Shown: in pieces, positions 54,932-63,807 of the stretch | Numbering within the stretch: the stretch's first letter is position 1 | How the letters are laid out: the number at the start of each line of letters is the position of its first letter | Assembly (NCBI RefSeq): GCF_004152935.1 | Contig: NZ_SETE01000002.1 | Location: 372,001-436,000, forward strand | DNA length: 64,000 nucleotides | Reading direction: 5' to 3' | Source: Brumimicrobium glaciale | Lineage (GTDB): Bacteria; Bacteroidota; Bacteroidia; Flavobacteriales_D; Crocinitomicaceae | Made by a program: the position numbers and the translations under genes | The notes under the pieces: generated by a model | What the model was told of the DNA's origin: nothing | What the model saw: only the letters and a program-made list of their open reading frames with translations | Database searches by the model: none

Positions 54932-56506
54932 TTAATTCCTAATTCTAAAAAGACTTATTTTTTCACTATTTCTACTTTCTGTAAAAAACTCAATTGATTT
55001 ATTCTGGTGGTTAAAAAAGCTTTTTAACTTATTACTAAAACTGCGCTGCGTACATTTTTCATCTCCGTCTTCATAGAGATCTTTATACTCTTTAAATTCA
55101 GTTTTTGTATTGTAGTTTTCACCTACTGTATACTCCTTGAGCTTTATCCATTTATACAAGTCTTCTCCGATAATTTGTCGCAATCTATTTTCTATTATGT
55201 TTATACCCGGTGCAGGAATCAACCCTTTGCTTAAATAAAGCTTAGCACAGTCAATCATATACCAATAAAATCGATTCCATTCTACATTATCCCATTCGTC
55301 AGTAAAAAACCTAGCACCATGTTCCGCTACAATTGGCTCTTCGATTCCTGTAGTGATTTTAGAGGAATAATAATTTGATAATTCAATGATGAATTGACGT
55401 CTTTTCCTTGTGGTACCAGAACAGTCAAGAATAATATTAGAACAAATTAAAATTTTTGGAGATGATGCAGGAGGAATCAAGATTGATTTTTGGTGTTTTT
55501 TCTCAATATTAAATCCATCTGTGGAAATTGAATTAAATCTGTCGATATCCATTTGTTTACCTACATCATCCAACCATAGGACCCTACTTGATACTGTGAC
55601 ATCCTGAAAATCGAAGCGGTTATCACCTTTAAATTTCTTCCCATCCATTTTAACTGTTTCACGAAGCGTCGCTATAGCATTCGCTATAACTCCTTTTCCT
55701 GTTCCTCCCTGCGGACTATCTAAGTTAGTAATAGACTCATCATATAAAAGAACCATCTGTCCGCCTGACTTTCGATTAAATGAATGAAGTAAGTAACCTA
55801 ATGCTGACTTTAAAGCTAGGACTCTATCTTCATCATTATTGCAAACATTATTTATGAATAGTGAAAAATTACACTTCTCAACATCTTTGATACCTAGTTT
55901 AAAATCTATTACACTTTCTCTCCAAACTAATCCATCTGTAAAAGAGCTATAGCTGTTTAAATTAACATCAGACTCAGTAACCTCAAGTATACCATTATCA
56001 AAAAATAAGATGACACTATCAGAGGTATCGGTTATGATAGATGTCTTGTCTTCTTTTAAAAATTCAAGAAAACTATCGTTTAGAACCAAATTTGTTTGTC
56101 GATAAAAAAGTTCAATTTGTGCTTCAGGAGAAAACGATTCAGTTGAACCATTAATTTCTACTTCTAAATATGGGAGTTGATATAAATACTCGCTCACTAA
56201 ATCCTTTATCTCTTTATGAGAAATTTCATAAATAATATTCCTTTGTTTTCTAATCAAGATGAAAACGCCATGTTCTTTTTTATAACAAAGTCCCATTTTA
56301 TGAAGGAGGTTGACAATCCCATGTTTATACACTCCTCCAATCTTAACGACATATCCTTTTTCTTCTTTTTTAACAAAAAACGTAAAGATATCTTTTCCAT
56401 ACCTACCGTTTCCTAAGTCATATTTCTTCTTAGAAAAATGACCCTTAATTTTGGTTATATTAAAAGAATCAAGGATTTCGGATACTAAAAATTCTTTCTT
56501 TTTCAT
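54932..56506 (-). CDS. Element primase-helicase, superfamily 3-like
   Basis: A 524-residue protein. The ATPase core starts with Walker A GGTGKGVIANA at about residue 270 and Walker B SRVLWLDDVGKQ, then the sensor segment PKILICSNIIL and a downstream arginine region (TTRKRRQFIIEL). This is the helicase arrangement of phage and plasmid primase-helicases; the N-terminal 200 residues are unrecognised and could carry a primase or origin-binding role. It overlaps the HTH gene by 4 bases, so both are translated together. Confidence 0.82.
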   Translation of the reverse strand: MKKKEFLVSEILDSFNITKIKGHFSKKKYDLGNGRYGKDIFTFFVKKEEKGYVVKIGGVYKHGIVNLLHKMGLCYKKEHGVFILIRKQRNIIYEISHKEIKDLVSEYLYQLPYLEVEINGSTESFSPEAQIELFYRQTNLVLNDSFLEFLKEDKTSIITDTSDSVILFFDNGILEVTESDVNLNSYSSFTDGLVWRESVIDFKLGIKDVEKCNFSLFINNVCNNDEDRVLALKSALGYLLHSFNRKSGGQMVLLYDESITNLDSPQGGTGKGVIANAIATLRETVKMDGKKFKGDNRFDFQDVTVSSRVLWLDDVGKQMDIDRFNSISTDGFNIEKKHQKSILIPPASSPKILICSNIILDCSGTTRKRRQFIIELSNYYSSKITTGIEEPIVAEHGARFFTDEWDNVEWNRFYWYMIDCAKLYLSKGLIPAPGINIIENRLRQIIGEDLYKWIKLKEYTVGENYNTKTEFKEYKDLYEDGDEKCTQRSFSNKLKSFFNHQNKSIEFFTESRNSEKISLFRIRN

Positions 56507-56844
56507 CTCTTCGCTTTTTTAGAGTTCATAAATTCTTCTGCGATCATATCAGCTACTGTCGGTCTACCTTTTAGCATCCATTTAGTTAATTGCGCTCTTG
56601 AAAAAGTAAGTGGACGACGAGAAGAGATTCTTGGTAATTCACCACGGGAAACTTTCGTGTAAAGTGTACTTTTAGTATAATTTGTTAATTCAGCAGCTTC
56701 ATCTGAATAGATTATATCAGGCTTGGATTCTTCGACCTTTTCAGGTTCTAGATGAAGATATTTATATTCTTGTTGAAGTGATTTGTGTAATTCAACATAT
56801 TCTTCTACAGAGAGAGAAAATATCGGTCTTTTATTTTGTTCCAT
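56503..56844 (-). CDS. Helix-turn-helix protein, excisionase-like
   Basis: A 113-residue protein with a MerR/excisionase-type helix-turn-helix at residues 46-95 (YSDEAAELTNYTKSTLYTKVSRGELP then RPLTFSRAQLTKWM). Such proteins act as excisionases or as regulators of element replication. It is coupled to the primase-helicase gene and separated from the gene at 57014 by 169 bases, where its promoter should lie. Confidence 0.85.
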   Translation of the reverse strand: MEQNKRPIFSLSVEEYVELHKSLQQEYKYLHLEPEKVEESKPDIIYSDEAAELTNYTKSTLYTKVSRGELPRISSRRPLTFSRAQLTKWMLKGRPTVADMIAEEFMNSKKAKR

Positions 56845-57013
56845 CTTTTTAATTTTTAAATGTTAATAAAAAGTGCAAATGGCCATTGCTGGAACGAATT
56901 AACGATGAATCACAAACTATCACAAGGCAGAATTACTCGATTTCGAGAAACATTCGAGCAAATGGTTTGAATGATGCAGTAACAATGAGGAAATAATTTA
57001 ATCGAAGATCCTT

Positions 57014-58117
57014 CTATTTCGAGGTTTCGAAAAGCGAAATCAATTTACCACAAAGTTCTTCAAGTTTTGTAGTATTGTCCTTTTTAGAAATTTTGGATTT
57101 TGACAAGCTTTCATATTTTGGAATATTTCCTGGCTCATTCATCCCTTTAAACTTAACCTTAAAACAATGAGAGGCTACAAACCATTGTTGTTGAGTGTCC
57201 AATTTTTGGATCGAATTAGATTGTGCCATTGTTCTTGTGAAAATTTTCAAATCCCACGGAGTACCCATCCAGTAGACCTTATCAGAAGGAGGGATTTCTT
57301 TGCCAATAAAAAGATTTAGGAATTCGATTTTCTTCACAGAATTACATATAAAACCAAAATTCACAAAGTCATTAAATATTTTTGTTACAGGAAAATTAAA
57401 ATCTTCATGGTTAAAATTCTTATAACGGTGAATTGCTTTATCAGAGTAAAACGTTTTGTATAATAAAATATTTTCCTTTTTAAAAGTATAATTATTATTG
57501 ATTTTCAATTTGGATTCAACCCCTCTAGCTGTGTCTTTATTATCAGAGAATTTAACCATAAAAAAATCACTCCTTTTATCTAAGTAGGTTTTTATTTTGT
57601 TTATTTCAGCAGCAGCAAAAGTACCACCGCCTGCTATTACATCTAAGAATGACTTTAAAATATTACATTTTTTTTGAAAAAGAATTAATGAAATAAATTG
57701 TTTAAATACTTCTCTTCTGACCTTATCAAATTCATTCCTATTTAAAATCTCATAAGTCGGAAATGCAATATTAAAAGAAGTAGGTATTTGGTATATTTTT
57801 TTCTCTCCTTTCATCACCTTTGAAGGAGCCTGATTCATTCGTAAAACTCCTCCACTAACTAATTCTTTATAAATTGATTCATATGTATGTATAGAGTTGA
57901 GCTTTAGGTTTAAACTCTCGCCTTTAAGATATGTCTCATTTAGAGTTTTAAATAAAGGTTTTTTCAATAACTCAATGAGTATAGACTCTTCAGTTAATAC
58001 CTTTGAATGATGCTTAAGTTTATCAAAATTGACGAATCCATCTTCAATCAATTCAGATTGAATACTATTCTTATATGAATTCGTCAGTCTTTTTAATATT
58101 TCGTAGAAATCAATCAT
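57014..58117 (-). CDS. Hypothetical element protein
   Basis: A 367-residue cytoplasmic protein, coupled to the integrase (stop and start overlap as TAATG). The sequence is Lys-rich and mostly helical in the first half, with no family I recognise. It is common to find one such gene directly behind an integrase in Bacteroidota elements. No nuclease, HTH or relaxase motif can be pointed to. Confidence 0.6.
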   Translation of the reverse strand: MIDFYEILKRLTNSYKNSIQSELIEDGFVNFDKLKHHSKVLTEESILIELLKKPLFKTLNETYLKGESLNLKLNSIHTYESIYKELVSGGVLRMNQAPSKVMKGEKKIYQIPTSFNIAFPTYEILNRNEFDKVRREVFKQFISLILFQKKCNILKSFLDVIAGGGTFAAAEINKIKTYLDKRSDFFMVKFSDNKDTARGVESKLKINNNYTFKKENILLYKTFYSDKAIHRYKNFNHEDFNFPVTKIFNDFVNFGFICNSVKKIEFLNLFIGKEIPPSDKVYWMGTPWDLKIFTRTMAQSNSIQKLDTQQQWFVASHCFKVKFKGMNEPGNIPKYESLSKSKISKKDNTTKLEELCGKLISLFETSK

Positions 58118-59235
58118 TATAAATCTAATATAGGAATTGCATTAGTAGCATCCACTTTTTTCTGGTCTATAATCTTAGCATACACTTGTGTAGTTTTTAA
58201 TTCACGGTGGCCGAGTAGTTTTGATACAGTATAAATGTCAGTCCCATTAGTTAATTGAAGAGTAGCATAGGTGTGTCTAGCGCAATGGAAAGTGATGGTC
58301 TTTGATATGCCTGCTTTCATCACCCACTGTTGTAATTTCATATTGTGCCAAGCAGAATATTTTAAACCCTTGAATATTCTTTCTTCGTCCGCTTCTACTT
58401 CAGGAAGTAAACTGTGAGCTTGTTGCGAAATAGGTAAAGTTTCTACACCTTTTGTTTTCTGCTGACGAAAACGAACGAACCAATAACTGTTGTTTTCTGA
58501 ATATTGCAAATCTTTCCATAGAAGGTTATTAATATCAGACCATCTAATTCCAGTCAAGCAAGAGAAAAGGAAAGCTGATTTTAATTGTGGTATCTCACAA
58601 TCAACTTTTGCTACTTTTTGAAGTTCCTCAAAAGTCAAATATTCCCTTTCAACTTCTCCTTGTTTAAAACCTTTTACTTTTTCGGAAGGGTTCTTCAAAA
58701 TAAGGTCTTCTCTATAAGCTTGTTTTAAACATGCTCTGACTTTATTAAAATAAGAGTAAAGACTGTTTTGAGAAAGTTTTGTATTGCTTTTAGTTCTTGC
58801 AATATGCTCAAGGTAATACTTAAAGTCTTCTAAGAATTTTGCGTCAACTTGATTTATGGAAATATCGTCGGGACAGAATTTGCGTAAATATTTACAAACT
58901 GAATCCCAATTCCCATAATTACCAAGGCTATCGTATCTCTTATCAGTTTGCTCTTGAAAATAATCTATAAAATTTATTACTGACTTATCTTTTCCACTCA
59001 GCTCAGATAAGGAATTGTTATCATATGCAAATTCAATTGTCTTTTTAGCTCTGATTCGTTCTGCTGCTTCAATCGCTTCTTTGTTGCTCTTTTTTTGCGA
59101 CCCTTTAGGATTTTCATAAACAAAGAGATCGAGAGTAATTGATGTTCTTATTTTCTTTGCAGAAGGATCGTAGATATCTAAAAAAAGTTTTGACACTCCG
59201 TTCTTTGCTTTTCGGCTTCTTACTGTAATCTTCAT
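58117..59235 (-). CDS. Tyrosine recombinase (integrase)
   Basis: A 372-residue phage-type integrase: N-terminal arm-binding part (1-90), SAM-like core-binding domain (about 90-195), catalytic domain (200-372). Catalytic residues are Arg231 (TGIRWSD), His317 and Arg320 (FHCARHTYA), His343 (LGHRE) and Tyr352 (TQVYAKI), all present. It lies 170 bases from the stop codon of mnmE and reads away from it, the usual orientation for integrases at the target end of an element. The gap carries repeated boxes that may be its arm sites. Confidence 0.95.
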   Translation of the reverse strand: MKITVRSRKAKNGVSKLFLDIYDPSAKKIRTSITLDLFVYENPKGSQKKSNKEAIEAAERIRAKKTIEFAYDNNSLSELSGKDKSVINFIDYFQEQTDKRYDSLGNYGNWDSVCKYLRKFCPDDISINQVDAKFLEDFKYYLEHIARTKSNTKLSQNSLYSYFNKVRACLKQAYREDLILKNPSEKVKGFKQGEVEREYLTFEELQKVAKVDCEIPQLKSAFLFSCLTGIRWSDINNLLWKDLQYSENNSYWFVRFRQQKTKGVETLPISQQAHSLLPEVEADEERIFKGLKYSAWHNMKLQQWVMKAGISKTITFHCARHTYATLQLTNGTDIYTVSKLLGHRELKTTQVYAKIIDQKKVDATNAIPILDL

Positions 59236-59248
59236 GTTTGTGTTTTTA

Positions 59249-59327
59249 TGTGTTATTTGTGTTTACAAAACCAAATGTAACACAAAAACCATCAATATAA
59301 CACAAAGTTGAATTAGTTTTGTGTTAT
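59249..59327. promoter_or_regulatory. Repeated TGTGTTAT boxes between integrase and mnmE
   Basis: TGTGTTAT at 59249-59256, a variant TGTGTTTA at 59258-59265, TGTAACACAAA on the other strand at 59276-59286, ATAACACAAA at 59297-59306, and TTTGTGTTAT at 59318-59327. Five related boxes in both orientations suggest arm-type recombinase sites, or an operator of the integrase gene. Confidence 0.6.
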
Positions 59328-59405
59328 ATAGTTTTCAACAATAATCAACTAACATACTAATAAACAATACTTAACATTGATACATCTTGTTCTACTTTGA
59401 TATAG

Positions 59406-60776
59406 TTACTTTCCAATACAGAAATTAGCAAATATATTCCCCAACAAATCATCAGAAGTTATCTCACCAGTTATACTAGACAAATGCCTTATAGCACTGC
59501 GAATATCCATGGCCAATAAATCTCCAGAAATCTGCAATTCTAAAGCTTCTTCAACCTTGGACATATCGGCCAAAGCATTTGAAAAAGCTTCGTAATGTCT
59601 TGCATTGATTACAATCGTATCGCTTTCTGTGGCCAAAGACGCTACAGATTTAGCCAATTCTGCTTTTAAAGCATCTAAGCCAGCGTGTTTTTTAGCCGAA
59701 ATCGCAATGACTGGATACCTTTCACTGTAATCAGCAAACTTAGCGGTATCCATGTCTTCCGTTTTGTTGGCTAGGAGAATTATAGATAAACCATCGCGCT
59801 CTAAACGTTTTAAATCGATTTTAACATCTTCTTTTGTAAGGTCGTTGGCATCAAAAACATAAAGTAAAATGTTCGATTTGCTCACTTGAGAAATAGCTCG
59901 CTCTACTCCTATTTTTTCAATTTCATCTGTTGCTTCACGAATTCCAGCGGTGTCTATAAAGTTGTAAAGAATTCCGTCTATTGTTAAACGTTCTTCAATT
60001 GTGTCTCTTGTTGTTCCTGGAATTGACGAAACGATTGCGCGTTCTTCGTTGAGTAATGCATTCAACAATGTTGATTTCCCAGCATTCGGCTGACCTGCAA
60101 TTACAGTGCTTACTCCGTGTTTTATTGCATTTCCATAAGCGAAAGATTCAGTAAGTAAGGTTAACTTTTCTTTTAACTCAATAACTAAATCATTCAATTC
60201 TGTTCTGCTGGCAAATTCAACGTCTTCTTCTGAGAAATCAAGTTCTAGTTCAATTAATGAAGCAAAGTCCATTAAACGTTGACGTAAATGTTGAATATTA
60301 TCAGAATAACCACCACGCATTTGGTTCATTGCGATCTCATGCGCTTTTTTAGAATCCGCAGAAATTAAATCAGCGATTGCTTCAGCTTGAGATAAGTCCA
60401 TTCGTCCATTGAAATAAGCCCGCATGGTAAATTCTCCAGCTTTTGCCATTCTACAACCTGCTTTAAAAAGTAGATTGAGAATTTGCTGCTGAATAAATGT
60501 TGAACCGTGACAAGCAATCTCAGTGGTGTTTTCACCAGTAAAACTTTTTCCTTCTTTTAAAACAGTGACTAAAACTTCATCGATTACATTATTGTCTGCA
60601 TCTCGAATTGTTCCAAAATGAACAGTATGCGTGTCCACCTTCGTTAAATCCTTTGAAAATATTTTCGAAGTCAATGTTAATGCTTCTTCACCTGAAACAC
60701 GGATAACAGCAATTGCTCCCACTCCATTTGCAGTGGATAATGCACAAATTGTATCTTTCTCAATCAATAAAGCCAT
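59406..60776 (-). CDS. mnmE: tRNA modification GTPase MnmE
   Basis: A 456-residue full-length protein. It contains an N-terminal tetrahydrofolate-binding domain, a helical domain, an inserted G domain (GQPNAGKST, DTAGIR, ANKTE) and the C-terminal CIGK tail with the catalytic cysteine. With MnmG it makes 5-carboxymethylaminomethyl uridine at the tRNA wobble position. The stop codon is followed by the integrase module. The 3' end of this gene is a known integration target in other bacteria (for example SGI1 at trmE), so the end may be part of an attachment site. No truncation is visible. Confidence 0.97.
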   Translation of the reverse strand: MALLIEKDTICALSTANGVGAIAVIRVSGEEALTLTSKIFSKDLTKVDTHTVHFGTIRDADNNVIDEVLVTVLKEGKSFTGENTTEIACHGSTFIQQQILNLLFKAGCRMAKAGEFTMRAYFNGRMDLSQAEAIADLISADSKKAHEIAMNQMRGGYSDNIQHLRQRLMDFASLIELELDFSEEDVEFASRTELNDLVIELKEKLTLLTESFAYGNAIKHGVSTVIAGQPNAGKSTLLNALLNEERAIVSSIPGTTRDTIEERLTIDGILYNFIDTAGIREATDEIEKIGVERAISQVSKSNILLYVFDANDLTKEDVKIDLKRLERDGLSIILLANKTEDMDTAKFADYSERYPVIAISAKKHAGLDALKAELAKSVASLATESDTIVINARHYEAFSNALADMSKVEEALELQISGDLLAMDIRSAIRHLSSITGEITSDDLLGNIFANFCIGK

Positions 60777-61366
60777 GATAAATGTTCTAATCGTTTAATT
60801 CTGCAAAGGTAGGGATTCGAAAGGGAGTTATTGGTCGAAAAAAGATGAAAGTTGATGAATGTGTAACTGATAAAGTATGAGGTCGAAGATGGCATTAGTG
60901 AGCGGTTTTGGTTGCGCTGTAATGGAACGCGGGCCTTCGACAAGCTATTCACCGCAAGATAACTGCAATCAACGCAGATTATTGCGGATTTTGCACTTCA
61001 AAAAGCTATTAGATTATCATTTTAATTTACATCAATTAGCATTAAATATTAGTTCGGAGCAACTCTCACTTTGGAGAGCCTGTCCCGAAATAATCGGGAG
61101 AGATACAGAGGGAGGACATTAAAAAAAATCTTTTCTGTTACTTCGAAACGCTTTTCCATTTGCCAACATTGCATTCGACGGTCAACGGATTGCTCTTCGG
61201 TGACTTCGGTGACTGAGCTTGTCGAAGGCGACGAAGACACCGAAATATCGAAGACAATGTACACTTCGCCAATGAAACACTTAGATTTTGAAGCGAATCA
61301 AAATTGTCTAACATCTAATGTCACTAGTCTAATGTCCACAAGTCTAACATCTAACATCTAGAAATC
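60777..61366. other. Gene-free region of degenerate repeats
   Basis: The 590 bases hold repeat debris: CCTTCGACAAGCT near 60932 with a related GAGCTTGTCGAAGG at 61215; a small hairpin TCCCGAAATAATCGGGA at 61083-61099; and several imperfect copies of GTCTAACATCTAA from 61307 to 61361. Open frames here are translations of the repeats. The mnmE promoter should lie at its left edge. Confidence 0.6.
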
Positions 61367-62050
61367 TCACTCCACTTCCTTCTTAAACCACTTCCACAAC
61401 GGATCATTGGGAACATCTGCCGTAATTTCAATTGGTTCCTTCTTCACAGGATGAATAAATTTGGCTCTTCTTGCATGCAATGAAATACTACCATCTTTAT
61501 TGGAACGTTTTGCGCCATATTTCACATCACCTTTAATAATACAACCGATGTTAGCCAATTGCGTTCTAATTTGGTGATGTCTTCCTGTTTTTGGATTTAC
61601 TTCTAATAAAAAATAGCGGTCACTTTGAGCAATTAATTTATAATCTAAAACAGATTCTTTTGCTTCTGGTGTTCCTTTCTTTACAGAGTAACTTTTGTTT
61701 TGATCAGTGTTCTTTTTCAAGTAATCCAGTAAACTTCCAGTGTCAGTTTGGGGTTTTGTTTCCACAATAGCCCAATACACTTTCTCAACTTCTTGATTTT
61801 TGAACAATTCATTCATTCTGGAAAGTGCTTTACTCGTTTTTGAGAAAATCACTAACCCAGAAGTAGGGCGGTCTAATCGATGTATAACACCACAAAAGAC
61901 ATTGCCCTCCTTCTTATATTTTTCGGCTAGCCAAAGTTTTATTATTTCAGGCAACGGCATATCACCCGTCTTATCGCCTTGGGTAATGTCACCCGAAGCT
62001 TTGTTGACCGCGATCAGATGGTTGTCCTCATAAATAACGTCAATTGCCAT
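61367..62050 (-). CDS. RluA-family pseudouridine synthase
   Basis: A 227-residue protein with the catalytic-loop motif HRLDRPTSGLVIF and the RluA-family segments PKTGRHHQIRTQLA and LHARRAKFIHP. No S4 RNA-binding domain is present, so it is the short RluA/RluC-like type. It isomerises uridine in rRNA or tRNA; the exact site cannot be told. It lies 2 bases after the panB stop codon and is probably co-transcribed with it. Confidence 0.92.
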   Translation of the reverse strand: MAIDVIYEDNHLIAVNKASGDITQGDKTGDMPLPEIIKLWLAEKYKKEGNVFCGVIHRLDRPTSGLVIFSKTSKALSRMNELFKNQEVEKVYWAIVETKPQTDTGSLLDYLKKNTDQNKSYSVKKGTPEAKESVLDYKLIAQSDRYFLLEVNPKTGRHHQIRTQLANIGCIIKGDVKYGAKRSNKDGSISLHARRAKFIHPVKKEPIEITADVPNDPLWKWFKKEVE

Positions 62051-62052
62051 TC

Positions 62053-62868
62053 CTAGTATTGTTCTTCTTTATTAGGGAAATCTCCAGAACGCACATCGCT
62101 GATATAGCTTTTCACTGCGTTTGTCATTTCTTCGAATAAGTTATGGTATTTACGCAAGAAACGTGGATTAAAGTCATTGTTGATCCCCAACATATCGTGA
62201 ACCACCAAAACTTGTCCATCAACTCCTCCACCAGCACCAATTCCAATAATTGGAATATTTACTTCCTTAGCAACTTTTGCTGCTAATTCAGCAGGAATTT
62301 TCTCCAAAACGATAGAAAAACATCCAGCTGCTTCCAATGCCTTAGCATCTTCAATCAAGCGATTTGCTTCTTCCTCTTGCTTAGCTCTTACCACGTAAGT
62401 TCCAAACTTATAAATTGATTGTGGCGTTAATCCCAAATGTCCCATAACTGGAATTCCAGCCGTAAGAATACGTGTAATAGATTCAATGATCTCTTGTCCA
62501 CCTTCCATTTTCACAGCGTGTCCACCAGATTCTTTCATAATTCGAATCGCAGTCACCAACGCTTCTTTCGAATTCCCTTGGTAAGAACCAAAAGGCATAT
62601 CCACCACTACCAAAGCACGTTCTACCGCACGAACTACAGAAGCCGCATGATAAATCATTTGGTCCAAAGTAATTGGCAAAGTTGTTTCGTGTCCAGCCAT
62701 CACATTCGAAGCCGAATCTCCAACCAAAATGACATCAATTCCAGCAGAATCAATAATTTTAGCCATCGAAAAATCATATCCAGTTAACATCGAGATTTTC
62801 TCTTTGTTATCTTTCATTTCTTGCAACGTATGAGTGGTTACACGCTTCACATTCTTATGTACAGACAT
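62053..62868 (-). CDS. panB: 3-methyl-2-oxobutanoate hydroxymethyltransferase
   Basis: A 271-residue enzyme that transfers a hydroxymethyl group from methylenetetrahydrofolate to 2-oxoisovalerate, giving ketopantoate for pantothenate and CoA. Seen are [13 protein letters not shown] at the start, [34 protein letters not shown] and [18 protein letters not shown]. The ATG at 62868 gives the classical [13 protein letters not shown] start; an ATG 13 codons earlier is not supported. The C-terminal half matches the family length. Confidence 0.97.
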   Translation of the reverse strand: MSVHKNVKRVTTHTLQEMKDNKEKISMLTGYDFSMAKIIDSAGIDVILVGDSASNVMAGHETTLPITLDQMIYHAASVVRAVERALVVVDMPFGSYQGNSKEALVTAIRIMKESGGHAVKMEGGQEIIESITRILTAGIPVMGHLGLTPQSIYKFGTYVVRAKQEEEANRLIEDAKALEAAGCFSIVLEKIPAELAAKVAKEVNIPIIGIGAGGGVDGQVLVVHDMLGINNDFNPRFLRKYHNLFEEMTNAVKSYISDVRSGDFPNKEEQY

Positions 62869-62947
62869 AATTGTTTTGTTTTCTGCAAATGTACGAGAAC
62901 AAATCAAATTGGGTGTTGAAATTTGGGAAATTTGTGTGGGATTTGCG

Positions 62948-62989
62948 TAGGGGCGGTTTGTGTAAGGGCGGTTTGCAAACCGCCCCTAC
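62948..62989. repeat. REP palindrome at the RAYT 3' end
   Basis: A half unit (GTAGGGGCGGTTTG, 62948-62961) is followed by a hairpin at 62962-62989 (arms GTAAGGGCGGTTTG and CAAACCGCCCCTAC). It contains the stop codon of the transposase gene. Confidence 0.85.
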
Positions 62990-63483
62990 ACATCATCCCA
63001 ATTCCTCACATTATCATTGATGTATTTCTTCACATTCATCAGACTAGGTTCATCTTTAATTATTCTATCATCAAAACTTCGCTGCCAAAAAGAGGATTTA
63101 TACAGATTATTTGCAACTACTTTTCTAGTTACAGCACCTTTAAAACCTCTAACTATCGCGCCCAATGAATTTTTCGGAGCTTTAAATTGACCAACTTCAT
63201 TCTCCTTGTTTACAGAATGTCTTATCTCTACGATTGCATGAAAATGATTTGGCATAATTACATAGTCGTGAAGTTGAATGTTTTTACGCAATTTCTCTGT
63301 GATTTTCCATTCTTCTTCCAAAACTTGTCCAATTTTGGTTAATTCTAGCTTTCCATTTTCTATACGACTCAACAATTTCAGCTTATCTTCTACATTAACT
63401 GTTATAAAATAAAAGCCCATGGAAGAGTAATCATAACCTTTAAGTCGAACGCTTTTGCGGTGGTGTTTTTCTGGGTTAAACAT
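62986..63483 (-). CDS. REP-associated tyrosine transposase (RAYT)
   Basis: A 165-residue Y1 HUH transposase of the IS200-like superfamily. The HUH pair is in MPNHFHAIVE, the N-terminal sheet starts GFYFITVNV, and the terminal helix with the likely catalytic tyrosine is VKKYINDN, after the SFWQRSFDDRIIKDE segment. These proteins are domesticated in many genomes and act on REP palindromes. Here REP-type hairpins lie on both sides: the stop codon is in one, and a half copy and full copy occur 60 and 300 bases upstream of the start. This supports a RAYT/REP pair. Confidence 0.9.
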   Translation of the reverse strand: MFNPEKHHRKSVRLKGYDYSSMGFYFITVNVEDKLKLLSRIENGKLELTKIGQVLEEEWKITEKLRKNIQLHDYVIMPNHFHAIVEIRHSVNKENEVGQFKAPKNSLGAIVRGFKGAVTRKVVANNLYKSSFWQRSFDDRIIKDEPSLMNVKKYINDNVRNWDDV

Positions 63484-63542
63484 AATATTTGATTTAAGTA
63501 TTATGTTAAGATAGTGAAAAAAATGAGATTGTTTGTAATAAT

Positions 63543-63561
63543 GTAGGGGCGATTTGCAAAT
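63543..63561. repeat. Half REP unit
   Basis: GTAGGGGCGATTTGCAAAT, the left half and centre of the palindrome at 63780, before the minisatellite. Confidence 0.75.
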
Positions 63562-63587
63562 GTGTAATGGATATGTGCGATGGATAT

Positions 63588-63778
63588 GGGTGGTGGATGT
63601 TGGGTGGTGGATGTTGGGTGGTGGATGTTGGGTGGTGGATGTTGGGTGGTGGATGTTGGGTGGTGGATGTTGGGTGGTGGATGTTGGGTGGTGGATGTTG
63701 GGTGGTGGATGTTGGGTGGTGGATGTTGGGTGGTGGATGTTGGGTGGTGGATGTTGGGTGGTGGATGTTGGGTGGTGG
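63588..63778. repeat. 14-bp minisatellite, 13 perfect units
   Basis: The unit GGGTGGTGGATGTT is repeated 13 times without change from 63588 to 63769, plus 9 bases of a fourteenth. Because 14 is not a multiple of 3 all frames stay open and give the spurious (VVDVGWWMLGGGCW)n-type frames. GGG/GG runs make it able to form G-quadruplexes. Confidence 0.97.
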
Positions 63779-63779
63779 T

Positions 63780-63807
63780 GTAGGGGCGATTTGCAAATCG
63801 CCCCTAC
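63780..63807. repeat. Perfect 28-bp REP palindrome
   Basis: The arm GTAGGGGCGATTTG and its exact complement make a perfect palindrome. It carries the stop codon of the metallophosphatase gene on the minus strand. Confidence 0.9.

Larger units (their letters stand above)
52941..59405. mobile_element. Integrative element module next to mnmE
   Basis: The module holds a tyrosine integrase lying against the mnmE 3' end, an excisionase-like HTH protein, a primase-helicase, a toprim-like protein and small unknown genes. The left boundary is not known; the palindrome at 52464 or the repeat-bounded regions further left are candidates. No direct repeat of the mnmE end was found by eye. No conjugation, phage structural or relaxase genes are seen, so it may be mobilised by helpers or be a remnant. 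Confidence 0.65.

Noticed and set aside
59330-59440. Attachment-site direct repeat of the mnmE 3' end elsewhere in the window
   Set aside because: Reading the gaps near 13.4, 26.0, 32.0, 49.9 and 52.4-53.8 kb gave no copy longer than a chance match. A short or diverged site could be missed.
60877-61361. Small open frames on both strands between mnmE and the pseudouridine synthase
   Set aside because: They translate dispersed repeats (CTTCGACAAGC-type and CTAACATCTAA-type) and overlap on both strands.
63060-63100. Loss of catalytic Tyr in the RAYT at SFDDR
   Set aside because: The tyrosine expected for strand cleavage lies in the following helix (KKYINDN) and is present.
63588-63778. Possible CRISPR-like array
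   Set aside because: The unit is 14 bp, directly abutting, with no spacers and no cas genes nearby.
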